Shown: positions 12,635 through 20,408 of the stretch, one piece after another
Position numbering within the stretch: the stretch's first letter is position 1
Layout: every line of letters begins with the position of its first letter
Source: an uncultured Alsobacter sp.
GTDB lineage: Bacteria > Pseudomonadota > Alphaproteobacteria > Rhizobiales > Beijerinckiaceae
Length of the DNA stretch: 64,000 bases
Reading direction: 5' to 3'
NCBI RefSeq assembly: GCF_945952055.1
Contig: NZ_CAMFHB010000011.1
Location: forward strand, 1 to 64,000
The notes under the pieces: generated by a model
The model's database searches: none
The model's input: the letters and a program-made list of their open reading frames with translations, nothing else
What the model was told of the DNA's origin: nothing
Program-made: the position numbers and the translations under genes

Positions 12635-13513
12635 ATGGAGAATTTCCGAGATGGAGGTTCCGGCGCTTGCTGGCCCTCCGTCGATTCAAGTTCTCCACAG
12701 TCCGGACTGAGCCATGGCTTTGGTCCGGGCGGTTCGGAGCCCGCGGATCTCGTGCGTGAGCGGCTCGGAGCCGTGATCGAGGCCGAGATCATTCCGCGCC
12801 TCATGCTCGCCCACTGTGTCGAGCCCGTTGGAAGGCCGGGAGCCGTGCCGGCGCCCGCGCCGGAGGTCGACGCCTTCGCCGCCATGACCATGAGTTCGGA
12901 TGCGGGGCTTGCATGGGACAGCGTGCAGCGGCTGCGCGCGGCCGGCTGGTCGGCCGAGCAGCTCTACATGAACCTCCTCGCCCCGGCGGCGCGGCACCTG
13001 GGCGACCTCTGGTCCGCCGACAAGGCCGATTTCGTGGACGTGACGGTGGGCCTCTCTCGCCTGCAGCAGATCCTGCACGACATGGCGAGCGGCACCATTC
13101 CCGATCGTGCGCCCACGCAGGACGACCGCTGGATCGTGCTCGCCCCGGCGCCCGGCGAGAAGCACACCTTCGGTCTCTCGATGGTGGGCTCGTACTTCCG
13201 CAAGGCGGGATGGGCCGTGCATCACGCGCCCGGCATCGCGCAGGACGTGATGCGAATCGTCCGGCGCCAGTCGGTTGCGGTCGTCGGCTTCTCGGTCAGC
13301 TGCGAAACCCGCGTCGATGCCCTGTCGGCAGCCATTCGCCGTGTCCGGCGCGTGTCACGCAACCCGGCAGTCGGCATTCTCGTTGGTGGTCAGATCTTCG
13401 TTGAGAAGCCCGAATTGGCCGTCCTGATCGGAGCAGACGCGTCGGCTCCCGACGGGCCGACCGGAGTTCTCATGGCACAAAGCCTGCTTGATTTGCGGGC
13501 GAGAGCCTGCTGA
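12635..13513 (+). CDS. aerR: AerR/PpaA, B12-binding-type photosynthesis antirepressor
   Basis: 292 residues. In Rhodobacter this protein binds cobalamin and modulates CrtJ/PpsR. The start at 12635 follows GGAAGGAGGGG; a longer reading from 12503 is rejected because it lacks a ribosome site and crosses the promoter area. A helical segment (about 90-155) precedes the B12-type Rossmann domain, which carries PAPGEKHTFG with His177 as the candidate cobalt ligand, an E-x-H-x-x-G variant of the usual D-x-H-x-x-G. A Ser/Gly-rich N-terminal stretch of 35 residues looks disordered. ppsR starts 32 bp downstream. Confidence 0.88.
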   Translation: MENFRDGGSGACWPSVDSSSPQSGLSHGFGPGGSEPADLVRERLGAVIEAEIIPRLMLAHCVEPVGRPGAVPAPAPEVDAFAAMTMSSDAGLAWDSVQRLRAAGWSAEQLYMNLLAPAARHLGDLWSADKADFVDVTVGLSRLQQILHDMASGTIPDRAPTQDDRWIVLAPAPGEKHTFGLSMVGSYFRKAGWAVHHAPGIAQDVMRIVRRQSVAVVGFSVSCETRVDALSAAIRRVRRVSRNPAVGILVGGQIFVEKPELAVLIGADASAPDGPTGVLMAQSLLDLRARAC

Positions 13514-13545
13514 AAGAACGCAGCGCAACTGGAAGCTCGCATTCG

Positions 13546-14988
13546 ATGGAGATTCTGGCCCCCAACGTCGCGGCGAAAGCCTTCACCGCGCCGGAAGAGT
13601 CCTTGGGCGATCTTGGAGTGGGAACGGCAGCTGCGCTGATTGCGGCCGCGGCCGACATCTCTCTCGTGATCGACAAGGAAGGGGTCGTGCGCGACGTCGC
13701 CTTCGGCATTCCGGAGCTCGCCCGCGAGGGGTTCGACGCCTGGGTCGGACGTCCCTGGCTGGACACGGTCACGGTCGAGAGCCGCCCCAAGATCGAGGAC
13801 ATGCTGCGCGAGGCCGCCGCCGGGAAGGCGCATCGTCCCCGCCAGGTCAACCACGCGGTCGAGGCCGGTCCCGACATTCCGATCCGCTACACCGTGATGC
13901 CGCTGGGCAGCACGGGTCGCGTCGTGGCGGTGGGCCGTGACCTGCGCGCGATGGCCGCGCTCCAGCAGCGCCTGGCCGACGCTCAGCAGTCGATGGAGCG
14001 CGAATACGCACGCATCCGCGGCGCCGAGACCCGCTACCGCCTCCTGTTCCAGCTGGCATCCGAAGCGATCGTGATCCTCGATGCCACCACCCAGCGCATC
14101 GTCGACGCCAACCCGGCCGCGACGCGGCTGCTGTCGCGCGCCATGAAGCGGGTGATCGGCCAGTCGCTGGTGGAAGCCTTCGCCCCCGAGGGCCGCGAGG
14201 GCATCCAGAGCCTGCTGGCGGCCGTGCGCATCAACGGTCGCGCCGACGACGTGCATTCGCGCCTGGGCGGCAGCGAGGACGAGGTCAACGTCTCGGCATC
14301 GCTCTTCCGCCAGGAAAGCACGTCTCATTTCCTGGTCCGCGTGACGCCGCTGGCTGTGGGCGACGACGTCGCGGTTCCGCGCGGCCGTGGCCACATCCTG
14401 CGCATCATCGAGGGGCTGCCGGAAGGATTCGTCGTCACGGATCCCGAGCGGCGCGTGCTCACGGCCAATGCCGCTTTTCTCGACATGGCCCAGCTCGCCA
14501 CCGAGGAGCAGGTGCGGGGCGAGCCGCTCGAGAACTGGCTCGGACGCCCGGGCGTGGATCTCGACGTGCTGTATTCCAGCCTGCGCGAGCACGGCTCGGT
14601 GCGTCAGTTCTCGACGATCCTGCGCGGCGAGTTCGGCTCGCAGGAAGACGTGGAGATCGCCGCCGTCTCCGTGCTGTCGGGCGACCAGCCCTGCATGGGC
14701 TTCACCGTGCGCAACGTCGGCTGGCGCTCGGGCATGGGCGCCCTGTCCGGCCGCGAGCTGCCCCGCTCGGTGGAGCAGTTCACCGACCTCGTCGGCCGTG
14801 TCTCGCTCAAGAACCTCGTGCGCGAGACGACCGACATGATCGAGCGCCTGTGCATCGAGGCGGCCCTCGAACTCACCCGCGACAACCGCGCCTCCGCGGC
14901 CGAAATGCTCGGCCTCAGCCGCCAGAGCCTCTACTCCAAGCTGCGCCGCTACGGCCTCGGCGACCTCGAGCCGGAAGAGAACGCCTGA
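13546..14988 (+). CDS. ppsR: PpsR/CrtJ, PAS-domain repressor of photosynthesis genes
   Basis: 480 residues, the usual length. An N-terminal domain (about 25-125), a Q-rich linker helix (about 135-160), two PAS domains (about 163-280 and 285-410) and a C-terminal FIS-type helix-turn-helix (DNRASAAEMLGLSRQSLY). Represses bacteriochlorophyll, carotenoid and light-harvesting genes under oxygen, binding TGT-N12-ACA sites, two of which lie in this window. Only two cysteines are present: Cys383 and Cys436. Cys436, just before the HTH, likely matches redox-active Cys420/424 of CrtJ/PpsR; the linker cysteine of R. sphaeroides (Cys251) has no counterpart. Confidence 0.95.
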   Translation: MEILAPNVAAKAFTAPEESLGDLGVGTAAALIAAAADISLVIDKEGVVRDVAFGIPELAREGFDAWVGRPWLDTVTVESRPKIEDMLREAAAGKAHRPRQVNHAVEAGPDIPIRYTVMPLGSTGRVVAVGRDLRAMAALQQRLADAQQSMEREYARIRGAETRYRLLFQLASEAIVILDATTQRIVDANPAATRLLSRAMKRVIGQSLVEAFAPEGREGIQSLLAAVRINGRADDVHSRLGGSEDEVNVSASLFRQESTSHFLVRVTPLAVGDDVAVPRGRGHILRIIEGLPEGFVVTDPERRVLTANAAFLDMAQLATEEQVRGEPLENWLGRPGVDLDVLYSSLREHGSVRQFSTILRGEFGSQEDVEIAAVSVLSGDQPCMGFTVRNVGWRSGMGALSGRELPRSVEQFTDLVGRVSLKNLVRETTDMIERLCIEAALELTRDNRASAAEMLGLSRQSLYSKLRRYGLGDLEPEENA

Positions 14989-15030
14989 GCGCGGTCTCTG
15001 CGCGTTCTTTCGCCACATCGCCCCCATCTC

Positions 15031-15074
15031 CCTCGTCGTGAGCCGGCCGCAAGCGGCCGTGTCGAAGAACGCAC
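15031..15074 (+). repeat. Dispersed palindromic repeat, copy A
   Basis: 44 bp of the form CCTCGTCGTGAGC, then a GGCCGC-AAG-CGGCC hairpin core, then GTGTCGAAGAACGCAC. It shares its flanks with copies B and C, while the hairpin arm sequence differs but still pairs. Elements of this kind (CCTCATCCTGAG...GTGTCGAAG) are known as dispersed repeats in several alphaproteobacterial genomes. Confidence 0.65.
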
Positions 15075-15105
15075 GGGCGCGCTCTGGAGCCTGAATCCTC
15101 AATGT

Positions 15106-15150
15106 CCTCATCCTGAGCAGCCCGCGGAGCGGGCGTGTCGAAGAGCGCAC
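15106..15150 (+). repeat. Dispersed palindromic repeat, copy B
   Basis: 45 bp starting CCTCATCCTGAGCAGCC, with a hairpin core CCCGC-GGA-GCGGG, ending GTGTCGAAGAGCGCAC. Direct orientation relative to copy A, inverted relative to copy C. The 36 bp between B and C also fold back (AATGGTC...GACCATT), so 15106-15231 forms one long composite inverted repeat. Confidence 0.7.
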
Positions 15151-15187
15151 AATGGTCCGTCGAGGCTCTGAACCTCCACGACCATTC

Positions 15188-15231
15188 AGCGGCCTTCGAC
15201 ACGCCGCCTTCGGCGGCTGCTCTGGATGAGG
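15188..15231 (-). repeat. Dispersed palindromic repeat, copy C (inverted)
   Basis: The reverse complement reads CCTCATCCAGAGCAGCC, then the hairpin core GCCGCC-GAA-GGCGGC, then GTGTCGAAGGC. It is an inverted copy of B, with different but self-complementary core arms. B and C form a head-to-head pair around a central palindrome. Confidence 0.7.
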
Positions 15232-15318
15232 AGGTTGGGGGACGGGCCATATCGTGGCTCGTGCAAAGGGCGCAGCGTGGCTCCGCGCGGAATTGCGAAG
15301 GGACTTGTCGCTCGCAAG

Positions 15319-15336
15319 TGTCAAGATTGATTGACA
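15319..15336. promoter_or_regulatory. Predicted PpsR/CrtJ operator, PucC-family/bchP operon
   Basis: TGTCAAGATTGATTGACA is a perfect TGT-N12-ACA palindrome-type PpsR/CrtJ site, with symmetric TGTCAA/TTGACA arms. Its right arm is the -35 hexamer of the predicted promoter at 15331-15360, as at bchF. Confidence 0.75.
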
Positions 15337-15360
15337 GTCGGTTTCCTCCGGCCTTAGCGT
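15331..15360 (+). promoter_or_regulatory. Predicted promoter of PucC-family gene and bchP
   Basis: -35 TTGACA (15331-15336), an 18-bp spacer, and TAGCGT as -10 (15355-15360), 51 bp before the start codon. Fully embedded with the PpsR operator, which argues for direct competition between repressor and polymerase. Confidence 0.55.
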
Positions 15361-15411
15361 GGCCTGGGACGAGCGATCGGCCCTGGCGAAGCGCGCGGCG
15401 GAGGCGACACC

Positions 15412-16770
15412 ATGACCCAGGCTCTCGGATGGTTCGGGATCGTGCGGCTAGGCCTCGTCCAGACCGCACTGGGCGCCATCGTCGTGCTCATGACCTCGGC
15501 GATCAACCGCGTCATGGTGGTTGAACTCGCGCTGCCGGCTGTCGTGCCCGGCGCGCTCGTCGCATTGCATTATGGGGTGCAGGTGCTGCGCCCGCGCTGG
15601 GGCTACGGCTCGGACGTCGGCGGGCGGCGGACGCCCTGGATCGTCGGCGGCATGGCCGCGCTCGCGATCGGCGGCGTCGGTGCGGCCTTCGCCACGGCGC
15701 TGGCCGCCAACAATCCGATGCTCGGCGTCGCGGTGGCGGTGGTGGCGTTCACGCTGGTCGGACTGGGCGTGGGGGCGGCCGGGACATCGCTTCTCGTGCT
15801 GCTGGCGACCAAGGTCGATCCCAAGCGCCGGGCCGCGGCCGCCACGGTCGTCTGGGTCATGATGATCGCCGGCTTCGCGGTCACGGCACCCACGGCCGGC
15901 CACTTCCTGGATCCCTTCACGCCCATGCGCCTCGTCGAGGTCACCGGCGTCGTCGCAGCCATCGCCTTCGTCGTGGCGTGCCTCGCCGTCGCCGGAATCG
16001 AAGGGCCCGCCGTGGCGCCGACCGCGTCCGCCGCGGCGGCCGCACCCAAGCCGCCCTTCCTCGTGGCGCTGAAGCAGGTCTGGGCCGAGCCGCAGGCGCG
16101 CCGCTTCACGATCTTCGTCTTCGTGTCCATGCTGGCCTACAGCGCCCAGGAACTGATCCTCGAGCCTTATGCCGGCATCGTCTTCGGCATGTCGGTGGGC
16201 ACGACCACCAAGCTCGCCGGCGTCCAGCATGGCGGCGTGCTCGCCGGCATGATCCTCGTCGGCGTCGCCGGGTCGGGAATCGGCGGCCGCTGGCTCGGAT
16301 CGCTGCGCTTCTGGACCGTGGGCGGCTGCCTCGCCTCCGCCGTGGCGCTCGCCGCCATCGCCGGCGGGGCCTGGGTCGGCCCCGACTTCCCGCTGCGCCC
16401 GGCCGTCTTCGCGCTCGGCGTCGCCAACGGCGCCTTCGCGGTCGCCGCGATCGGCTCGATGATGGGCCTGGCGGGATCCGGATCCGGTTCGCGCGAAGGC
16501 ACGCGGATGGGCCTGTGGGGCGCGGCGCAGGCGCTGGCCTTCGGGCTCGGGGGCTTCTCCGGCACCGTCGCCGTCGACGTCGCGCGCCGCATCGCCGACA
16601 CGCCGGCGGACGCCTACGCCCTCGTGTTCCTGGCCGAGGCCGCCTTGTTCGCCGCCAGCGCCTGGATGGCCATGCGCATCGGAACGACCACCCGGGATGG
16701 CGCGCCTGCCAGGGCCGTCGCCTCCCGTTCGCCTCTAGGACGCCCTGTCGCGGAGGCCAGCCATGGCTGA
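15412..16770 (+). CDS. PucC-family (BCH1) membrane carrier upstream of bchP
   Basis: 452 residues with about 12 hydrophobic helices; same family as LhaA at 2138-3577, with the shared early motif AINRVMVVELALPA and a loop resembling GYGSDVGGRRTPW. Homologues between bchG and bchP are often called orf428 or bch2 and are thought to handle bacteriochlorophyll or light-harvesting assembly. The start at 15412 follows GGAGGCGAC. The 3' end overlaps bchP by 8 bp. Whether it serves LH1 or LH2 cannot be told from sequence; no puc genes are visible. Confidence 0.88.
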   Translation: MTQALGWFGIVRLGLVQTALGAIVVLMTSAINRVMVVELALPAVVPGALVALHYGVQVLRPRWGYGSDVGGRRTPWIVGGMAALAIGGVGAAFATALAANNPMLGVAVAVVAFTLVGLGVGAAGTSLLVLLATKVDPKRRAAAATVVWVMMIAGFAVTAPTAGHFLDPFTPMRLVEVTGVVAAIAFVVACLAVAGIEGPAVAPTASAAAAAPKPPFLVALKQVWAEPQARRFTIFVFVSMLAYSAQELILEPYAGIVFGMSVGTTTKLAGVQHGGVLAGMILVGVAGSGIGGRWLGSLRFWTVGGCLASAVALAAIAGGAWVGPDFPLRPAVFALGVANGAFAVAAIGSMMGLAGSGSGSREGTRMGLWGAAQALAFGLGGFSGTVAVDVARRIADTPADAYALVFLAEAALFAASAWMAMRIGTTTRDGAPARAVASRSPLGRPVAEASHG

Positions 16771-17959
16771 CACCACTGTTTACGACGTCGTGGTGGTGGG
16801 CGGAGGGCCTTCCGGGGCCACCGCCGCCAACGATCTGGCCCTGGCGGGCCGATCCGTCGCGCTGCTCGACCGCGCCGGGCGCATCAAGCCCTGCGGCGGC
16901 GCCATCCCGCCCCGCGCCATCCGCGACTTCCGGATCCCCGATTCGCTGCTGGTGGCCAAGATCGCCGCCGCGCGCATGATCTCGCCCAAGGGCAACCGGG
17001 TGGACATGCCGATCGACAACGGCTTCGTCGGGATGGTCGATCGCGAGCACTTCGACGAGTGGCTGCGCGAGCGGGCCGCGGTGAGCGGGGCGCAGCGCGT
17101 CACCGGCACCTACGAGCACATCACGCGCGAGCAGGGCGTCGTGCTGGTGCACTATCGGCCGAAGGGCGCGGCATCCGATGCGCCGATGGCGGTGCTGAGG
17201 GCCCGCCTCGTCATCGGGGCGGACGGAGCCCGGTCCCAGGTGGCGGCGCAGGAGGTTCCCGGCGGCGAGAACGTCAAGTGCGTGTTCGCCTACCACGAGA
17301 TCGTGCGCACCCCCGAGCGCGGGCAGGGCGACGTGGCCGCCGACCGGTGCGACGTCTACTACCAGGGCTGGCTCTCGCCCGATTTCTACGCCTGGATCTT
17401 CCCCCATGGCGGCACGCTCAGCATCGGCACGGGCAGCGCCCACAAGGGCTTCTCCCTACGCACGGCGGTACGCGACCTGCGCGCCGCCACCGGGCTCGAC
17501 CGCAGCGTGACCGTGCGGCGCGAGGGCGCCCCGATCCCGATGAAGCCGCTGAAGAAGTGGGACAACGGCAAGGACGTGCTGCTCGCCGGCGATGCCGCGG
17601 GCGTGGTCGCTCCCGCCTCCGGCGAAGGCATCTACTACGCCATGCTGGGTGGGCGCCTCGCGGCCGATGCCGGGGAAACCTTCCTGGCGACGCGCGACGG
17701 GCTGGCCCTCGCGCAGGCGCGCCGCCGCTTCATGAAGGCCCACGGCCGCGTGTTCTGGATCTTGGGGATCATGCAGTACTTCTGGTACGGCAGCGATCGG
17801 CGTCGCGAGAAATTCGTGAGCATCTGCAAGGACAAGGACGTGCAGCGCCTGACCTGGGAGAGCTACATGAACAAGGAGCTCGTCCGCAAGGATCCGGTGG
17901 CCCACGTCCGGATCTTCTTCAAGGACCTCGCGCACCTGTTCGGCTTCGCCTCGACGTGA
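16763..17959 (+). CDS. bchP: Geranylgeranyl reductase BchP
   Basis: 398-residue flavoprotein that reduces the geranylgeranyl tail of bacteriochlorophyll to phytyl with NADPH. The FAD-binding motif VVVGGGPSGATAA is at about 10-22, IKPCGGAIPPRA near residue 46 is the family signature, and VLLAGDAAGVVAPASGEG is the second FAD motif. It starts inside the end of the PucC-family gene and its own stop overlaps the next GTG, so three genes form one transcript under the PpsR-type promoter at 15331. Confidence 0.95.
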   Translation: MADTTVYDVVVVGGGPSGATAANDLALAGRSVALLDRAGRIKPCGGAIPPRAIRDFRIPDSLLVAKIAAARMISPKGNRVDMPIDNGFVGMVDREHFDEWLRERAAVSGAQRVTGTYEHITREQGVVLVHYRPKGAASDAPMAVLRARLVIGADGARSQVAAQEVPGGENVKCVFAYHEIVRTPERGQGDVAADRCDVYYQGWLSPDFYAWIFPHGGTLSIGTGSAHKGFSLRTAVRDLRAATGLDRSVTVRREGAPIPMKPLKKWDNGKDVLLAGDAAGVVAPASGEGIYYAMLGGRLAADAGETFLATRDGLALAQARRRFMKAHGRVFWILGIMQYFWYGSDRRREKFVSICKDKDVQRLTWESYMNKELVRKDPVAHVRIFFKDLAHLFGFAST

Positions 17960-18237
17960 CCGTCGCCGGCTTCTTCGAAAGCGGCGCCGCCGTCGATCTC
18001 GTCCTGGCGATGGTGATCGCCGAAGGTCTCCTGCTCGCCGTCGCGGGACGGGCCGGAGGCAGGCTCGCCGCATTTCGCGGCCTCGGCTGGTCGCTGGTGT
18101 CGGCGGGATGTCTGGTCCTGGCGCTGCGCGCCTGCATCGCAGGCGGGCCGTGGACCTGGATGGCCGCCGGGCTCTCCGGCTCCTTCGCCGCGCATCTCAT
18201 GGATCTTCGACAGCGCTGGCTCGCGTCCCGGGCCTGA
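17956..18237 (+). CDS. Small membrane protein coupled to bchP, function unknown
   Basis: 93 codons starting at a GTG whose bases overlap the bchP stop (GTGA). Three hydrophobic stretches are visible (about residues 14-32, 40-58 and 66-82), ending in a basic tail RQRWLASRA. I do not recognise a named family. The strict coupling to bchP and the shared promoter suggest a role near bacteriochlorophyll tail reduction or delivery, but that is inference from position only. Confidence 0.6.
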   Translation: MTVAGFFESGAAVDLVLAMVIAEGLLLAVAGRAGGRLAAFRGLGWSLVSAGCLVLALRACIAGGPWTWMAAGLSGSFAAHLMDLRQRWLASRA

Positions 18238-18326
18238 AGGCGCGGCCTTCCACAGGCCGACGTTGACATTCACGCCCAAACTCCGCCCGATGGCGTCTCG
18301 AGCCGCCCCCGGGGAACCAAGCGCGC

Positions 18327-18836
18327 ATGAATCCTCCCGCCACGAGCAGCGACAAGGACAGGCCGGCCGCCGGCCTCCCGGCCCTGCGGCTGGACGACTA
18401 CCTGCCGTACCGGCTCAACGTCCTGGCGCAGCGCGTCGCGGAAGGACTGTCGCACGAATATTCCGAGACGGTGGGCATCACGATCCCCGAGTGGCGCGTA
18501 ATGGCGATGCTCGGCGAGATCCCGGAGATGACCGCCAAGGACATCGGCCTGCACAGCCGCATGCACAAGGCCAAGGTCTCCCGCACGGTGGTGTCGCTGG
18601 AGGAGCACGGCCTCCTGGTCCGCAGGGCCAACGAAACGGACCGGCGCGAAGCCTTCCTGTCGCTCACCCCGCGCGGCCGCGCCATCTACCAGACGATCGT
18701 GCCGATGGCGCTGGCCTACGAGCGCAAGATCGTCGACGGCATCGACCCGCGCGACCTCGCCGCCCTCGACCGCGTGATCCGCCATCTCATGGCGCGGCTC
18801 GGGCCCCGTGGCGAGCCACAGGACACGGGCGGCTAG
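18327..18836 (+). CDS. MarR-family transcriptional regulator
   Basis: 169 residues. Winged helix-turn-helix: helix region PEMTAKDIGLHSRMHKAKVS, then wing VRRANETDRREAFLSLTPRG, which is the MarR pattern. A Pro/Ala-rich N-terminal arm of about 20 residues precedes it. It lies 89 bp after the bchP-linked small gene with its own start region; a TTGACA at 18263-18268 could be a -35. No ligand or target can be named. It could regulate nearby genes, but no clear inverted repeat was found. Confidence 0.85.
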   Translation: MNPPATSSDKDRPAAGLPALRLDDYLPYRLNVLAQRVAEGLSHEYSETVGITIPEWRVMAMLGEIPEMTAKDIGLHSRMHKAKVSRTVVSLEEHGLLVRRANETDRREAFLSLTPRGRAIYQTIVPMALAYERKIVDGIDPRDLAALDRVIRHLMARLGPRGEPQDTGG

Positions 18837-18944
18837 GACGGCGGCGGCGCGCCGCTCGCGGCCGGTCGCCGCATCGCAGGCCATTGCCTCGGCGGGCCGG
18901 CGCGGCCAGAGTGCGCGCGCGAAGACCAAGCCCGGAGCCGACCC

Positions 18945-19865
18945 TTGCCCACGCCCGCCGAAGCCGCCGACGTCCTGCTCACCGTGCGCGATTGCCTGCG
19001 CTATGCCGTCAGCCGGTTCAATGCCGCGGGCCTCGTCTACGGGCACGGCACGACCAACGCGTTCGACGAGGCGGCCTTCGTGGTGCTGGAAGGGCTGAAC
19101 CTGCCCGTGGACCAGCTGGAACCCTATCTCGACGCCCGCCTCCTGCCGGCCGAGCGCCTTCGCCTGGCCGAGCTCGTGGAGGCTCGCGTCACCACGCGCA
19201 AGCCCGCCGCCTACCTGCTCGGCCGCACCTACATCCAGGGCATCCCCTTCCGGGTCGACGAGCGCGTCATCGTCCCCCGGTCGTTCCTGGGCGAGCTGCT
19301 GCTCTCCGACGCCTTCCGCCACGGCGACGACACCTTCGTGCCCGATCCTGCCGCCATCGGCTCGGTGCTCGAGCTGTGCACGGGATCGGGATGCCTGGCC
19401 ATCATCGCGGCCATGATCTTCGGCCAGGCCGAGGTGGACGCCGTGGACCTCTCGCCTGATGCCCTCGCCGTCGCGGGGCTCAACGTCGAGGAGAGCGGTC
19501 ACGCGGACCGGATCCGGCTGCACCAGGGCGACCTCTACGCGCCCGTGGCCGGCCGCCTGTACGATCTCATCATCACCAACCCGCCCTACGTGGATGCCGA
19601 GGTGATGGGCATGCTGCCGCCCGAATTCCGGCACGAGCCCGCCATGGCGCTGGACGGCGGCGAGGACGGGCTCGACCTGGTCCGCCGCATCGTCGATGGC
19701 GCCGCCGCCCACCTGATGCCCGGCGGCGGCCTGCTGTGCGAGATCGGCACCGGGCGCGAGCGCCTGGAAGAGGCTTATCCGGACCTGCCCTTCCTGTGGC
19801 TGGACACGGCCGACAGCGAGGCCGAGGTGTTCTGGATCACGGCGCGGGATCTGGGCGGCGCCTGA
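18945..19865 (+). CDS. prmB: Ribosomal protein L3 glutamine methyltransferase PrmB
   Basis: 306 residues with a TTG start at 18945 and no ATG nearby. The SAM-binding motif SVLELCTGSGCLAI and the catalytic TNPPYVDAEVM motif define HemK/PrmB N5-glutamine methyltransferases. The N-terminal helical domain (VRDCLRYAVSRFNAAGLVYGHGT) matches the PrmB branch rather than PrmC. It modifies a glutamine of L3 during ribosome assembly. It converges with the DUF924 gene, the two stops being adjacent. Confidence 0.9.
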   Translation: MPTPAEAADVLLTVRDCLRYAVSRFNAAGLVYGHGTTNAFDEAAFVVLEGLNLPVDQLEPYLDARLLPAERLRLAELVEARVTTRKPAAYLLGRTYIQGIPFRVDERVIVPRSFLGELLLSDAFRHGDDTFVPDPAAIGSVLELCTGSGCLAIIAAMIFGQAEVDAVDLSPDALAVAGLNVEESGHADRIRLHQGDLYAPVAGRLYDLIITNPPYVDAEVMGMLPPEFRHEPAMALDGGEDGLDLVRRIVDGAAAHLMPGGGLLCEIGTGRERLEEAYPDLPFLWLDTADSEAEVFWITARDLGGA

Positions 19866-20408
19866 TCAGCCTTTGAACGCCCCGTCCTCGGCCATCCACG
19901 CCACTTCCTCCGGCGTCGAGGGGCGGCCCAGGATGGCGTTGCGGTGCGGGAAGCGTCCAAACCGGACCACGATGTCGCGGTGATGCCGCGCCCACTTGAC
20001 GCCGTCGGGATCGCCTGCCGCCTCGGCCAGCGCCAGTGAGCGGTCCTGCGCGGCGAGGTCCTCGCCATGCATGAACGGCAGGTGGAAGAACCGCTTGAGC
20101 TGCTGCGGGACGCGTGCGTCGAATCCGCGCGCGATGGCCCGCTCGGCGACGCCCCTGGCGGCAGCATCCGTCGCGTAGGTCTCGGGCGTGCCGCGGAACA
20201 TGTTGCGGGGCATCTGGTCGAGCAGGAGAACGAGGGCGAGCGCGCCCTCCGGGGTCTCCTCCCACGTGGAGAGACGGCCCGCCCGCGCATCCTCCCACAC
20301 GTGCCGCCACGCGCGCCGGCAGCTCTCGTCGAAGGCAGGGTCGGCGCGGAACCAGCGGTCCTCGCCCGCATCGCTCCAGAAACGGATGACGTCGGCCGGT
20401 GTTGTCAT
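19866..20408 (-). CDS. DUF924 family protein
   Basis: 180 residues, the usual length of this conserved all-helical, TPR-like family of unknown function. Family marks are the opening ADVIRFWSDAG, LVLLLDQMPRNMFRGTPE in the middle, and the C-terminal RFGRFPHRNAILGRPSTPEE. Conserved position in the genome was not recognisable. The start at 20408 faces the prkA promoter region. Function remains unknown for the family as far as I know. Confidence 0.9.
   Translation of the reverse strand: MTTPADVIRFWSDAGEDRWFRADPAFDESCRRAWRHVWEDARAGRLSTWEETPEGALALVLLLDQMPRNMFRGTPETYATDAAARGVAERAIARGFDARVPQQLKRFFHLPFMHGEDLAAQDRSLALAEAAGDPDGVKWARHHRDIVVRFGRFPHRNAILGRPSTPEEVAWMAEDGAFKG

Larger units (their letters stand above)
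14989..15411. other. 423-bp gap without a gene: dispersed repeats, operator and promoter
   Basis: No convincing coding frame. It holds three copies of one palindromic repeat family (15031-15231), then about 85 bp of unique sequence, then the PpsR operator and promoter of the PucC-family gene (15319-15360). In Rhodobacter the gene bchG lies at this position, between ppsR and the PucC-family gene. Confidence 0.7.

Noticed and set aside
13390-15324. A 644-codon minus-strand open frame opposite ppsR and the repeats
   Set aside because: ppsR on the plus strand is unambiguous, and the antisense product has no recognisable domain.
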